NCBI GenBank assembly: GCA_016191115.1
Contig: JACPPG010000015.1
Location: forward strand, 1-64,000
Direction of reading: 5' to 3'
Origin: Planctomycetia bacterium
Lineage (GTDB): Bacteria; Planctomycetota; Planctomycetia; Pirellulales; JACPPG01
Length of the DNA: 64,000 nucleotides
The notes under the pieces are model-generated. The model was not told where the DNA came from. It worked only from the letters and a program-made list of their open reading frames with translations, and made no database searches. This document shows, one piece after another, positions 1 through 10,199 of this stretch (position 1 is the first letter of the stretch; each line of letters opens with the position of its first letter). A program made the position numbers and the translations under genes.

Positions 1-154
1 GGGCCGTTCACAGATTCAAGCTGGATGGCGGCGCACCGGCGGGAAAGTGGGACAGGCACCGAGACGCAACGTTAGTCTGAAAGGACTTGCGCTGTTTATG
101 CTCGGAGCCAGTCCCATTTTCCCGCCTCGCCATTTTGAAAAACAGAATGACCCC
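1..154 (+). repeat. Element A copy 1 (MITE-like, cut by window edge)
   Basis: The first two bases of the terminal repeat lie outside the window. The body carries the internal inverted repeat seen in all copies: GGCGGGAAAGTGGGACAGGC pairs with the segment ending TTTTCCCGCC. The right end is degenerate (GAATGACCCC rather than GAATGGCCCTG). Element B follows after about 10 bp. There is no coding capacity; the short ORFs across it recur only because the repeat recurs. Confidence 0.85.
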
Positions 155-164
155 GCCGCCGTGA

Positions 165-287
165 CAGGAGAATTGCAAAGCCTGGGAGAGGGGGTCAGGC
201 ACATTTTTCGGCCGAAGCTCCTTCGGAAGAACTGAGAACCGCATGTGCCGAAAAATGAGCCAGACCCCGGACTTTGCAGTTCTCCTG
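165..287. repeat. Element B copy 1 (palindromic MITE-like)
   Basis: The element is near-palindromic, starting CAGGAGAATTGCAAAG and ending CTTTGCAGTTCTCCTG. Inner arms carry CATTTTTCGGC and GCCGAAAAATG. It is flanked by GCCGCCGTGa (155-164) and GCCGCCGTGc (288-297), a 9-bp target duplication. Relative to the copy at 17117 it is inverted. Confidence 0.8.
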
Positions 288-819
288 GCCGCCGTGCTGG
301 GTTGCCGCCGCGGATTCTGGCGTCGACGGGGCCGTGCAGCTACGCCGGGCGAAGGGCGGAATTAACGATCGTAACGGGTGGCATCGCCGCGAAGGCCACC
401 GGAGCGGCCCCGCTTTGGCCAAGTCCAACGCTGCAAAGTGCTTGCAGCCCTTGTACGGCGAGGATAGCCTAGGAGAATCGTCCGAAAAGCTTCACTCGTC
501 GGCAGGGTCTGCCCCAACAGTATGCGTCGCCACCCCACTTCGTCTGGGGCGCGGCCATCTGCTCGGTTCGAGTAGGAACAGAGGTTTCTCGGATGCGCCG
601 GAGTGCGCGGGCCAGAACGATCGCGGCATCGACCGCGATTAACTCGCTTACGACCGGCGACCGTGGCGCGAACCGGCGGGATGACCCTAGGCGCGTCCAT
701 CGGTCGAGCATTTCCGAGAGCGCCCTAGCGCAAGGACCGCGACGTGTTGCCCTTGGCACGCGCGCCAAATTGGCGTCGCCCCGTTTGGTTAGGTGCATCC
801 TCCAGAGGCCCCGTCAACG
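288..819. other. Intergenic region, no gene recognised
   Basis: This holds 530 bp between element B and the Calx-beta gene. Open frames of up to 120 codons exist on both strands, but they overlap one another, lack ribosome binding sites and match no family I recognise. It presumably holds the promoter of the downstream gene. I could not pick out a convincing -35/-10 pair. Confidence 0.4.
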
Positions 820-3800
820 ATGAGCCTTCTCCGCTTGTTTGGTTCCGGCGCCCGTCGTCGAAATTCGCAACGCCGCCGATCGCGCACGACGCGATTGGGC
901 ATGGAATGGCTCGAGCCGCGGACCCTGCTGGCCGCCGACGCGCTGGCCGCGGGATCGGCGCTGCACAACGCCAGTAACGCGCTCGACGTCAACGGCGACG
1001 GCACGGTGAGCCCGATCGACGCGCTATTGGTGCTCGGCGAGCTCAACGCCCAGGGCGCCTACACATTCTCCGCCAGCGCGCAGAGCGCCACATCCGCGCC
1101 GCGTGCCGCGGCCGATGCCGCGGGGGGCGGCAGCGGCACGCCCGCGCTATTTCTCGATACCAGCGGCGACGGGCAGCTCTCGCCGATCGACGCCTTGCTC
1201 GTCATCCGCGCGCTCAACGACCAGGCCGGGCACGACGTTCGCATTCGTCTGCAAGTGACCGACACGGGCGGCACGCCGATCACGTCGATTTCGCAGGGGC
1301 GGAATTTCGTGTTGCAGGCCTTCGTGCAGGACGTCCGTGACGGCGCAACCATGCCGGGGGTGGGAATCGCCTACACGGACGTGACGTTTAACTCCTCCCT
1401 GGCCACGCCCAGCGGGCCGATCGTCCACTCGACCGACTACCCGAACGCCCCCGCCGGCAGCACGGCCACGGCCGGGTTGATCGACGAGGCAGGCGGTCTG
1501 CAAAGCGCGCCGGGGCCTCTCGGCTCGGACGAGTTCCTGTTGTTCAGCGTGCAGATGCTGGCCGCGGGCCCGGGTGTCGTCACGTTCACCGCCGACCCGG
1601 CGGATATCTCGCCGCAGCACGACACCGCGTTGTTCGAACCACCCGCCAAGGTGCTCCCGGCCAACATCGACTATGGCAGCGTCTCGCTCACCATCGACGC
1701 GCTGCCAAGGCTCTCGGTCACCAACCAATCGATCGTCGAGGGGAACGCCGGCACTACGACCATGACGTTCACGGTCACGCTCGACAAGCCGAGCGACCAG
1801 ACGATCACCGTCAACTACGCCACGGCGCCGGGCACCGCCGTGGACGAGGTCGCGGACCCGGCCCATCCCGACTTCCAATCCACCAGCGGCCTGCTCTCGT
1901 TCGATCCGCAGCAGACATCGAAGACCGTCCAAGTGACGATCAACGGTGATACGACACGCGAGCAGGATGAGCAGTTCTTCCTGAATCTCTCCACGCCTTC
2001 GAACGCCACGATCGACGTTGCCCAGGTTGCCGGCACGATCACCAACGACGACCCGATACCGAACATCTCCGTCGACGATCCGACCATCGTCGAAGGCACC
2101 GGAGGCGCCGAGTCGATTCAGTTCACCATCAGCCTCACCAACCCCAGCAGTCAGACTATCACCGTCCAGTACGCGACGAGTCCCGGCACGGCGACGGCGA
2201 ACGTCGACTACGCCTCGGCCTCCGGCGTGTTCGCGTTCGAGCCGGGCGAGACTTCCAAGACGCTTGCCTTCGCGCTCGCCACGGATGCGGTCTTCGAGCT
2301 CGACGAAACCTTCTTCCTGAATCTGACCAACGCCCAGGGCGCCACGATCGCTAAGCCGCAGGGCACGGCCACGATCACCAACGACGACGCGGTCCCCACC
2401 CTGTCGATCGACAGCCCCGCCGTCATTACCGAGCCGACTGCCGGCACCACGCAGCTCGTCTTCACCGTGACGAAATCCGGCGGCACCGAGGTCGACTCGT
2501 CGGTTCACTGGACGACCGCCGCCGGCACGGCGGACGACATCAACACCAATCCCACCAACCAGGATTTTCAAGCCGCCAGCGGCGACCTGACGTTTGCCCC
2601 GGGTGAAACGACCAAGACCATCGCCATTACGATCAACGCCGACAACCTCAACGAAGCCAACGAGCAGTTCTTTGTCAACCTGTCCGCGCCGATGCGCGCC
2701 ACGATTGGCACTGCGCAAGGCGTTGGCACGATCGCCGATGACGGCGATCCGGTGCCCGCTATGTCCATTAGCCCGGCCACGGCCGCGGAAGGCAATACGG
2801 GCACGACGCCGCTAGTGTTTACTGTCACGCTGGACCGGCCCAGCGGTCAGACCGTGACGGTGAACTTCGCCACCGCCGAAGGGGGCGGGGCCAACCCGGC
2901 CACCGAGGGCACGGACTACGATGCCAACAGCGGCACCCTCACCTTTGCGGCCGGCGAGACGAGCAAGACGATCACAGTCAATGCGCGCGGCGACACAACC
3001 GATGAGCCCGACGAGACTTTCCTCGTCAAGCTATCGGCCGCCACGCACGCCACGATCGAGATATCGCAGGCCACCGGCACGATCACCGACGACGATCCGC
3101 TGCCAGCGATCTCGGTCGATGATCCTTCGATCGTGGAAGGAACGGGCGGCTCGAAGTCGATCCCGTTCGCGGTCACCCTCTCCAACCCGAGCAGCCAGAC
3201 GATTACCGTCCAATATGGGACGACCGCCGGCACGGCGCAAGCAGGGGTCGACTTCGCGTCGTCATCGGGAGTGCTCACGTTCGCGCCGGGGGAGACCTCG
3301 AAGCCGTTGCCCTTCGCGGTCGCCACCGACTCGGCCCCTGAGCCCGACGAGACGTTTTTCTTGAACTTGCACGACGCGTCGGGCGCTACGATCACCAAGG
3401 CGCAGGGCACCGCGACGATCGTCGACGACGACGGCACAATCGTTTCGGTCGGCAACGCCTCGGTCGCCGAAGGGAACACCGGCACCACGCAGCTCACCTT
3501 TACAGTCACGCTCTCGGAAGCCGTCGACCACGCCGTCACGGTCGGCTTCGCCACCGCCGACGCTGCCGGCGCAAATGCCGCCACGGCGGGCACGGACTAC
3601 ACCGCGAAGACCGGCACCGTCACCATCCTGGCCAACCAGACCAGCGCCACGTTCACCGTCGACGTCACGGGAGACACCACCGACGAGCCCGACGAAACGT
3701 TCCTCGTCAATCTCTCCGCGCCGACGGGCGGCGCCGCGCTCGGCACGTCGCAGGCCACCGGGACGATCACCAACGACGATCTGCCGGCCATCTCGGTAGA

Positions 3801-6800
3801 CGATCCCTCGATCGTCGAAGGAACTACCGGACAGAAGTCGATCCAATTCACCGTCACCCTCTCCAACCCGAGCAGTCGGACGATCACGGTCGGTTTTGCG
3901 ACGGCCGCCGGCACGGCGACGGCAACCACCGACTTCGCATCAGCGTCTGGGGTGGTCACGTTCCAGCCGGGCGAAACCTCGAAGACGCTTCCGTTCGCGA
4001 TCGTCACCGACTCGGTCATTGAGCCGGACGAGACGTTTTTCCTGAACTTGAGCAACGCCCAGGGCGCCACCATCACCAAGGCGCAGGGCACCGCCACCAT
4101 CGTCAACGACGACGGCATCCTCTCGATCGCCCCGGCGTCGATCGCCGAAGGGAATTCGGGCACGACGGCGCTGACGTACACGGTCACGCTTTCCTCGCCC
4201 GTCGACCGCGCCGTGACGGTGAATTTCGCCACCGCGCCCGACACCACGGGAGCGCATCCCGCCACCGAGGGCACGGACTACACCGCGAATAGCGGCGCCG
4301 TGACGTTTGCGCCCAACGAGACGACAAAGTCGATCACTGTGACCGTTAAGGGGGACACCACCGACGAGTTCGACGAGACCTTCCTGGTGAATCTCTCGTC
4401 ACCGACCGGTGGCGTGACGATCGGCACGTCGCAAGCCATCGGCACCATCATCAACGACGATCAGCCGACGGTCTCGATCGCCGACAAAAGCGTCACCGAA
4501 GGGGATACGGGCGATAAGACGATGACGTTCAACGTCACGCTCTCGGCCGCCAGCGTCAAGACGGTCACCGTGCACTTTGCCACGGCAGGCGACAAGGACG
4601 CCACCGAGGGGAACGACTACCTGGCAACCAGCGGCGACCTCACCTTTGATCCCGGCCAGACGTCGAAAACGATCAGCGTCACCGTCAAGGGTGACACCCA
4701 GGGCGAACCGAATGAACGTTTCGACGTGAATTTGTCGGACCCCAGCAACGCCACGATCGGAGACGGCCAGGCCGTCGGCACGATCACCAACGACGACCTT
4801 GCCGTATCCATTGCGTCGGCCGCGGTTACGGAGGGGAACACGGGCACCCCGACCAAACTCGTGTTCACCGTCACGCTGTCTCAGGCTGTTGATCAGGACG
4901 TCACAGTGAACTTCGCCACGGCCACCGGCGGAGCCAATCCCGCCACCGACGCCGATTTCGCGGCGAAGACCGGTACCGTGACCATTCTCGCCAATCACAC
5001 GACCGCTCAGATTTCGATCGACGTCAAGGGAGACACTTTAGACGAACCCGATGAGACGTTCCTTGTCAATCTCACCGACCCGAAAGGGCCCAACGGAATC
5101 GGGCTCGGCACTTCCCAAGCAACGGGCACGATCCTCGACGATGATCCACCGCCGGCCATCTCGATCGCCGACGCCAGTGTCGCCGAAGGCAATGCGGGCG
5201 ACTCACCGACGATGACGTTCACCGTGTCGCTGCCGGTCGCCAGCGGCAAGACTGTCACTGTGAACTTCGCCACCGCCGGCGACCTCGATGCCACGGAGGG
5301 AACCGACTACACCGCCAGTAGCGGCGCCCTGACGTTTGCGCCCGGCGAGACGACAAAGTCGATCACCGTGACCGTCAAGGGGGACACGACGCCCGAGGCT
5401 AACGAGCACGTCCACGTCAACTTGACGGCCCCCAGCAATGCCACCATCGCCGACGGACAGGCCGTGGGCACGATCAGCAACGACGACGGCCTGGTCGCCT
5501 CGGTTGCCACGGCCGCGGTGGCCGAAGGCAACTCGGGCACCACGCCGCTCATCTTCACGGTCACGCTGACCCAGGCCGTCAACGACCCCGTGACGCTCAA
5601 TTTCTCCACGGCGCCGGACACCGGCGGAGCGAATCCGGCCACGGCCGACATCGACTACGTGCCGAAGACAGGCACCGTGACCATCCCCGCTAACCAGACG
5701 ACGGCTCAATTCTCGATCGACGTCAAGGGCGACACGGCCAACGAGCCCGATGAGACGTTCCTCGTCAATCTCTCCGCGCCAACAGGTGGCCCGACCATCG
5801 TCACGCCGCAAGTCACCGGCACAATCACCAACGACGATCCACTGCCGGCCATCTCGATCACCGACGCCAAGGTCGCCGAAGGCGACACGGCCGACACGCC
5901 GACGATGACGTTCAACGTCACGCTTTCGGCCGCCAGTGGCAAGACCGTTACCGTGCACTTCGCTACAGGGAACGATACCACCACGGGCGCCAATCGCGCA
6001 ACGGCAGGGACCGATTACACTGCCAACAGCGGCGACCTCACCTTTGCCCCCGGCGAAATATCGAAGCAGATCAGCGTCACCGTCAAGGGGGACACGGATC
6101 CCGAGCAAAACGAGACCTTCCTCGTCAACCTGTCCGCTTCAGAGAGTGCTCCGCTAAACGCCACGATCGCCGACGGCCTGGCCGTCGGCACCATCCGCGA
6201 CGACGAGCCGCTCACGGTCTCGATCGAGGACGCCGGCAATTTCACGGAAGGCCAGAGCGGGACGCAGAACTTCATCGTCCGATTGTCGCACGGCTCGGAT
6301 GTCCCCGTGGACGTCGATTTCGCCACGATCGATGGAACGGCGAAGGCGGGAGAGGACTACACCGCCCGCACCGGCAGCCTGCATTTCGCGGCAGACGTTG
6401 CGACGCAGACCATCTCGATCACGGTCACCAACGACACGCTCGACGAAGAAGACGATGAGACGTACTCGGTCAAGATCTCCAATGCTCGCAGCGCCGGTGG
6501 CGCCGTACCGATCGCGGACGACACCGGGGACGCGATTATTGTCGACAACGACAACCCGCCGCGCATCGTCTTTACCCCCAAGCAAACGCAGAACGAAGGC
6601 GATTTCATCCCCGTGATCGTCCGGTTTGACCTGTTCCTCGTGAATGCCAGCGGCGCGATTGCGCCCAGCGCGAAGACCGTGTCGGTCGACTTCACGACCG
6701 CCGATGACACGGCCCTGGCGGGCATCGACTACATCGCGAAAAGCGGCACGATCACCTTCGCGCCCGGCGAAACCAAAAAGCAGATCGAAATCGAGTCGAT

Positions 6801-7596
6801 CGGCAACACAACGGTCGAGAATGACAAACAGCTCCAAATCGACTTCACTAATCCGGTAAACTCCGATTTGACGTTCAACGGTCAACCCACCGGCACCCTA
6901 GTGCTGGCCAACGACGACGCGACGGGCTCGTTCTCCGGCTCCGTCTACGTCGACACCAATAACGACGGCACGAAAGCCGCGAACGAGAAGCCGCTGGGCG
7001 GTGTAACTCTTACGCTGACCGGCAAGAACATCCAGGGCACCGCCGTTCACATGGTGACGACCACCGCCAGCGACGGCTCCTACAGCTTCCAGAACCTGCT
7101 GCAGAGCGACGACAAAGGGTACACGGTCACCGAGTCGCAGCCCGCCTTCTTCACCGACGGCAAGGAGACGCCCGCCTCCGGCGTCACCAGCCCGACGAAC
7201 GACCAGTTCTCCTTCGTCGTCACTATCGGCTTCGCGAGCACGGGCAACAACTTCGGCGAGCGCGGACTGCGGCCGGAGCTGGTCACCAGGCGGCTGTTCA
7301 TGGGCTCGCAGCTCACGACGGGCCTGGTGAGCGGCGTGCAGATCACCGGCGGTGAGATCTGGTTTGCCGTCGACGCACAGAAGGCGGGCACGATTCGCAT
7401 CAATGCCACTTCGCCCGATCCGGCCGCCAAGTTCGTGCTGACTTTGTACAACAGCAACATGGTGGCCGTGGCCACGTCGGGCGCCGCGAGCGCCACGCCG
7501 GAAGTCAGCTATTCGGCCCTGGCCGCCGGCGCGTACCTGCTGCGGATCACCGGCACTAATTCGCTGGTGAACGTCAACGTTGTGTCGCCAACGTAG
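820..7596 (+). CDS. Giant secreted Calx-beta repeat surface protein
   Basis: About 2258 residues. The N-terminus is basic and then carries the planctomycete export-associated tag LEPRTLLA (about residue 32). Two dockerin-like Ca-binding repeats follow (NGDGTVSPIDALLVL about residue 60; SGDGQLSPIDALLVI about 110). From about residue 300 to 2030 there are 15 Calx-beta domains, recognised by the repeating V/I-x-EG-N/D-x-G start and GTI-x-NDD end, with Asp/Glu-rich Ca-binding loops. An SdrD B-like domain (DTNNDGTKAANE) and a C-terminal beta domain (YLLRITG) close the protein. Calx-beta arrays typically form Ca-stabilised extracellular rods for adhesion or matrix. The ATG at 820 is chosen because it precedes the basic stretch; a GTG at 793 is in frame. 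It is convergent with the BBP7 gene. Confidence 0.9.
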   Translation: MSLLRLFGSGARRRNSQRRRSRTTRLGMEWLEPRTLLAADALAAGSALHNASNALDVNGDGTVSPIDALLVLGELNAQGAYTFSASAQSATSAPRAAADAAGGGSGTPALFLDTSGDGQLSPIDALLVIRALNDQAGHDVRIRLQVTDTGGTPITSISQGRNFVLQAFVQDVRDGATMPGVGIAYTDVTFNSSLATPSGPIVHSTDYPNAPAGSTATAGLIDEAGGLQSAPGPLGSDEFLLFSVQMLAAGPGVVTFTADPADISPQHDTALFEPPAKVLPANIDYGSVSLTIDALPRLSVTNQSIVEGNAGTTTMTFTVTLDKPSDQTITVNYATAPGTAVDEVADPAHPDFQSTSGLLSFDPQQTSKTVQVTINGDTTREQDEQFFLNLSTPSNATIDVAQVAGTITNDDPIPNISVDDPTIVEGTGGAESIQFTISLTNPSSQTITVQYATSPGTATANVDYASASGVFAFEPGETSKTLAFALATDAVFELDETFFLNLTNAQGATIAKPQGTATITNDDAVPTLSIDSPAVITEPTAGTTQLVFTVTKSGGTEVDSSVHWTTAAGTADDINTNPTNQDFQAASGDLTFAPGETTKTIAITINADNLNEANEQFFVNLSAPMRATIGTAQGVGTIADDGDPVPAMSISPATAAEGNTGTTPLVFTVTLDRPSGQTVTVNFATAEGGGANPATEGTDYDANSGTLTFAAGETSKTITVNARGDTTDEPDETFLVKLSAATHATIEISQATGTITDDDPLPAISVDDPSIVEGTGGSKSIPFAVTLSNPSSQTITVQYGTTAGTAQAGVDFASSSGVLTFAPGETSKPLPFAVATDSAPEPDETFFLNLHDASGATITKAQGTATIVDDDGTIVSVGNASVAEGNTGTTQLTFTVTLSEAVDHAVTVGFATADAAGANAATAGTDYTAKTGTVTILANQTSATFTVDVTGDTTDEPDETFLVNLSAPTGGAALGTSQATGTITNDDLPAISVDDPSIVEGTTGQKSIQFTVTLSNPSSRTITVGFATAAGTATATTDFASASGVVTFQPGETSKTLPFAIVTDSVIEPDETFFLNLSNAQGATITKAQGTATIVNDDGILSIAPASIAEGNSGTTALTYTVTLSSPVDRAVTVNFATAPDTTGAHPATEGTDYTANSGAVTFAPNETTKSITVTVKGDTTDEFDETFLVNLSSPTGGVTIGTSQAIGTIINDDQPTVSIADKSVTEGDTGDKTMTFNVTLSAASVKTVTVHFATAGDKDATEGNDYLATSGDLTFDPGQTSKTISVTVKGDTQGEPNERFDVNLSDPSNATIGDGQAVGTITNDDLAVSIASAAVTEGNTGTPTKLVFTVTLSQAVDQDVTVNFATATGGANPATDADFAAKTGTVTILANHTTAQISIDVKGDTLDEPDETFLVNLTDPKGPNGIGLGTSQATGTILDDDPPPAISIADASVAEGNAGDSPTMTFTVSLPVASGKTVTVNFATAGDLDATEGTDYTASSGALTFAPGETTKSITVTVKGDTTPEANEHVHVNLTAPSNATIADGQAVGTISNDDGLVASVATAAVAEGNSGTTPLIFTVTLTQAVNDPVTLNFSTAPDTGGANPATADIDYVPKTGTVTIPANQTTAQFSIDVKGDTANEPDETFLVNLSAPTGGPTIVTPQVTGTITNDDPLPAISITDAKVAEGDTADTPTMTFNVTLSAASGKTVTVHFATGNDTTTGANRATAGTDYTANSGDLTFAPGEISKQISVTVKGDTDPEQNETFLVNLSASESAPLNATIADGLAVGTIRDDEPLTVSIEDAGNFTEGQSGTQNFIVRLSHGSDVPVDVDFATIDGTAKAGEDYTARTGSLHFAADVATQTISITVTNDTLDEEDDETYSVKISNARSAGGAVPIADDTGDAIIVDNDNPPRIVFTPKQTQNEGDFIPVIVRFDLFLVNASGAIAPSAKTVSVDFTTADDTALAGIDYIAKSGTITFAPGETKKQIEIESIGNTTVENDKQLQIDFTNPVNSDLTFNGQPTGTLVLANDDATGSFSGSVYVDTNNDGTKAANEKPLGGVTLTLTGKNIQGTAVHMVTTTASDGSYSFQNLLQSDDKGYTVTESQPAFFTDGKETPASGVTSPTNDQFSFVVTIGFASTGNNFGERGLRPELVTRRLFMGSQLTTGLVSGVQITGGEIWFAVDAQKAGTIRINATSPDPAAKFVLTLYNSNMVAVATSGAASATPEVSYSALAAGAYLLRITGTNSLVNVNVVSPT

Positions 7597-7610
7597 GCGC
7601 GAAAATACGC

Positions 7611-7683
7611 TCGGGAGGGCGAGGCTCCTGCCGAGCCGCCGCGTCGCCAAAGCCCGGCTCAGCGGGAGCTGCGCCCTCCCGAC
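7611..7683. repeat. Hairpin repeat C, copy 1, in a convergent gap
   Basis: The arms GGGAGGGCGAGGCTCCTG and GGGAGCTGCGCCCTCCC form a long inverted repeat between two converging stop codons. Related sequence occurs at 55076 and 57063, and a degraded trace near 24005. The position suits a bidirectional transcription end, but there is no T-run. Confidence 0.7.
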
Positions 7684-7715
7684 CGCTGACGCGCGATCTG
7701 AACGTCGCGCCGCAA

Positions 7716-9551
7716 TTAGAACCGCATGCTGACGCCGAGATTGATGCCCTGCATCCAGAACGGGTTCTGCTTGAAGCTGAAGATCGGCGCGTTTCCCGGC
7801 GGGCCGCCGCCGAATTGCGTCGGGTCGACCGACGTGTCGATCTGGGCGCCGGCCTGGGCAACGCGATTGATGTAGATGATCGTGTAGCCGAGCGTCGCCC
7901 GGATCCGCGGCGTCACCTGGTAGTTCAGGTTCATGCTGAATTCGGGCACGACGGCAAACACGTCGCGGTGGTAGCTGCCGATGTTGCTCGGTTGCGCCAG
8001 CAGGTCCCCCCGGGTGACGACGGGGTTCGCGTCGGGCTCGCGGACGGCCGAGTCTCCCTCGATCGACACGGATTGCCGCATATTGCCGAAGGAGATTCTC
8101 GACAACGTGTTCCACGACACACGCCCCGCGATCCGGTCCGTGTGAATGCCGATCTGGGCGCCGTTGAACTGGTTGGCCGCGCGGAACTCATCGCGGCCCG
8201 TGATGATGGTGCCCAGTGGAATGATGCCGCCGCCGTCGGTGATCACCTCGCGATCGTTGATGCGGATCGAGTCCTCGACTTCCAGCCAGCGATATCCCCA
8301 GGTGAAGTCGATCCGCCGCCGCGTGCCCGATAGCATGGCATGGCGGAAATAACCGTCGGCCGCCAGGAAGTTGGCCGTGGTGCGCGCCTCGACCGCGGCG
8401 CGCGAGATGCCGGCTTGCGCGAGGATGATCGAGTCGTTGGCTTGCGTGATCGTGTTGAAATACGGCCGGGCCAAGAGCGGATCGCCTTCGGAATTGGCGC
8501 GGAAGTTCGTCACCCCACGCTGCATGTCCAGAAATGAACCCACGATGCCGACCGTGCGCCCCGCATCGAGCCATGTTCCTACCGTGATGCGTCCGCCGGA
8601 ACGGAGGTCGGTGTCAAAGCGGCGATTGCCGAAGATCGTCGAAACGCCGGCCGTGTCCAGGGCGCCGGTCGCCCCGCCGATCGTCACCAAAGGGGGCAGC
8701 GACTGCCCGCGGCCCCACCACATCAGATAATCGACATTGACCCACGTGCCCGGCGGCAGCGCCGGCAGCACCGGCCAGGTGCTCGGACAATAATGGTCGT
8801 AGAACGACCCCCCACCGTCGTCGTTGTAGCAGCACGACGAGCAGGCCTCGGCATAAGGGTCGTAGTCGAGCCATTCGCCCTCCTCGTCGAGCGGGCCTTG
8901 CCCGGCGTACGGCTCGGCCCGCGGAAGCGGCTCTGCTTGCGGCGCCGGCGCCGCGCGCGGCGTGCTGCCACGCGGACGCGGCGGGGCCGGCGTCGGCTGG
9001 GGCATTTCTTCCGGCCGAACGCGCGGCGGCGGAGCGCGACGCGGCTTCGCGGGCGGTGTTTCGCCGGGAGGCGCGGGCTCGAAGAATCGCTCCGGCGGCA
9101 CCGTCGGAGGCTGCTCCGTCGGAGCCTCGGCCGGGGGCTGCGTCTCGGGGGTTTCCGCGGGCGGTTGCGTATCGGGCATCTCGCCCGGGGGCTTCGTTTC
9201 GGGCGTATCGGGAGTCGGCTTGACCTCGAACAAGTCCTCCGACGGCTGGGCCGGAGGCTCGGTCCGCTTGTCGGGCTGCCCACCGGCAGGAAGTTGCGCC
9301 ATACGAATGGGCGTAGCGCGCGCGGGCCGGGCGGCATGCTGGGCGCCACGGAAGGCGGAACCAGGAGCTTCCGGGGGCTTCTCGCCGCGCGTCCGCGTGG
9401 CGCGCTGGGCCTTTTGGTCCGGCGCGTCCGAGGGTTCGATCAGGCGCAAGTCGCGCAGCGCTTCGGCCTGCGGCATGCGCCGCGGCTCAGCGGCCGTGGT
9501 CATGCCGGCGACGAACATCGCCGCGAGACTTGCGAATCGACCTAGTTTCAT
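7716..9551 (-). CDS. BBP7-family outer membrane beta-barrel protein
   Basis: About 611 residues. The start codon at 9551 is chosen because a GGGGGA ribosome site precedes it and a signal peptide (MKLGRFASLAAMFVAGMTTA) follows at once. Residues about 80-240 are a low-complexity Pro/Glu/Thr-rich spacer (repeats of PPAETPETQ type), then a Cys cluster (ACSSCCYND). The C-terminal 330 residues match the planctomycete BBP7 barrel: WVNVDYLMWWGRG, then IFGNRRFDTDLRSGGR and a barrel ending GINLGVSMRF with a terminal Phe typical of outer-membrane insertion. Function is unknown; the long spacer suggests a periplasm- or wall-spanning barrel. Confidence 0.85.
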   Translation of the reverse strand: MKLGRFASLAAMFVAGMTTAAEPRRMPQAEALRDLRLIEPSDAPDQKAQRATRTRGEKPPEAPGSAFRGAQHAARPARATPIRMAQLPAGGQPDKRTEPPAQPSEDLFEVKPTPDTPETKPPGEMPDTQPPAETPETQPPAEAPTEQPPTVPPERFFEPAPPGETPPAKPRRAPPPRVRPEEMPQPTPAPPRPRGSTPRAAPAPQAEPLPRAEPYAGQGPLDEEGEWLDYDPYAEACSSCCYNDDGGGSFYDHYCPSTWPVLPALPPGTWVNVDYLMWWGRGQSLPPLVTIGGATGALDTAGVSTIFGNRRFDTDLRSGGRITVGTWLDAGRTVGIVGSFLDMQRGVTNFRANSEGDPLLARPYFNTITQANDSIILAQAGISRAAVEARTTANFLAADGYFRHAMLSGTRRRIDFTWGYRWLEVEDSIRINDREVITDGGGIIPLGTIITGRDEFRAANQFNGAQIGIHTDRIAGRVSWNTLSRISFGNMRQSVSIEGDSAVREPDANPVVTRGDLLAQPSNIGSYHRDVFAVVPEFSMNLNYQVTPRIRATLGYTIIYINRVAQAGAQIDTSVDPTQFGGGPPGNAPIFSFKQNPFWMQGINLGVSMRF

Positions 9552-9742
9552 TCCCCCAGGTCCCCCCGGGTCAGATGCCCGGTTGCTCTCGACCGTTTTG
9601 CCGCCGGTCACCGACGTTTCGGGCCGGCGGGCGGCGGCTACGTGCCTTTGACGGTCCGGCAAACTTTGCCGGTTACATCTGTTTGATCGGTTGTAACGGT
9701 CGTATGGCTAGAGTCTGATGCGGCAAAATGGCGGGCTGCTTG

Positions 9743-9875
9743 CGGGGGGCGGGCATCTTGCCCGACTTCGAGCTTGCACGCTTGCGAAGCCCAGGGGTGG
9801 CCACCCCTGGGCTTGGCTACCGCAATCGCCCAAGCTCTAACGGGAGCGGCAAGGCGGGCAGGATGCCCGCCCCCC
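9743..9875. repeat. Nested palindromic repeat
   Basis: The outer arms GGGGGCGGGCATCTTGCCC and GGATGCCCGCCCCCC enclose a 28-bp perfect palindrome at 9787-9814 (half AAGCCCAGGGGTGG). Element A begins directly after its right arm. The same CCCAGGGG core forms the groEL terminator at 53259. Confidence 0.75.
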
Positions 9876-10017
9876 CAGGGTCATTCACAGATTCAAGCTT
9901 GCCGGCGGCGCACCGGCGGGAAAGTGGGACAGGCACCGAGACGCAACGTTGGTCTGAAAGGACTTGCGCTGTTTATGCTCGGAGCCAGTCCCATTTTCCC
10001 GCCTCGCCATTTTGAAA
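9876..10017 (+). repeat. Element A copy 2, truncated at its right end
   Basis: Starts CAGGGTCATTC and has the complete internal inverted repeat, but stops after CATTTTGAAA, so the right terminal repeat is lost. It lies in the divergent gap between the BBP7 and cytochrome/DUF1549 genes. Confidence 0.85.
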
Positions 10018-10199
10018 TCCGTGACTTCGCGCGGCCGTTCTGGTACAACCGATTGCCACGGGGCAACGTCCGGCGGGACATCGACTTGGGTCCTGTCGGA
10101 CAGTTGCCGTTGTGCCGCCTGAAAAATGGCCGCGTGGCTAGTGCCGCTGGCACGCACCGCGCGGTGACCCCGCCTCGTTACAGCAAGCCGCCCATTCCC

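Noticed and set aside
1-155. Short ORFs that recur at each element A copy as a conserved peptide gene
   Set aside because: They share sequence because the repeat recurs; frames shift among copies and lack start sites.
1147-2718. A long antisense reading frame (over 500 codons) within the Calx-beta gene
   Set aside because: It is the mirror of a highly repetitive GC-rich gene, has no ribosome site and no family resemblance.
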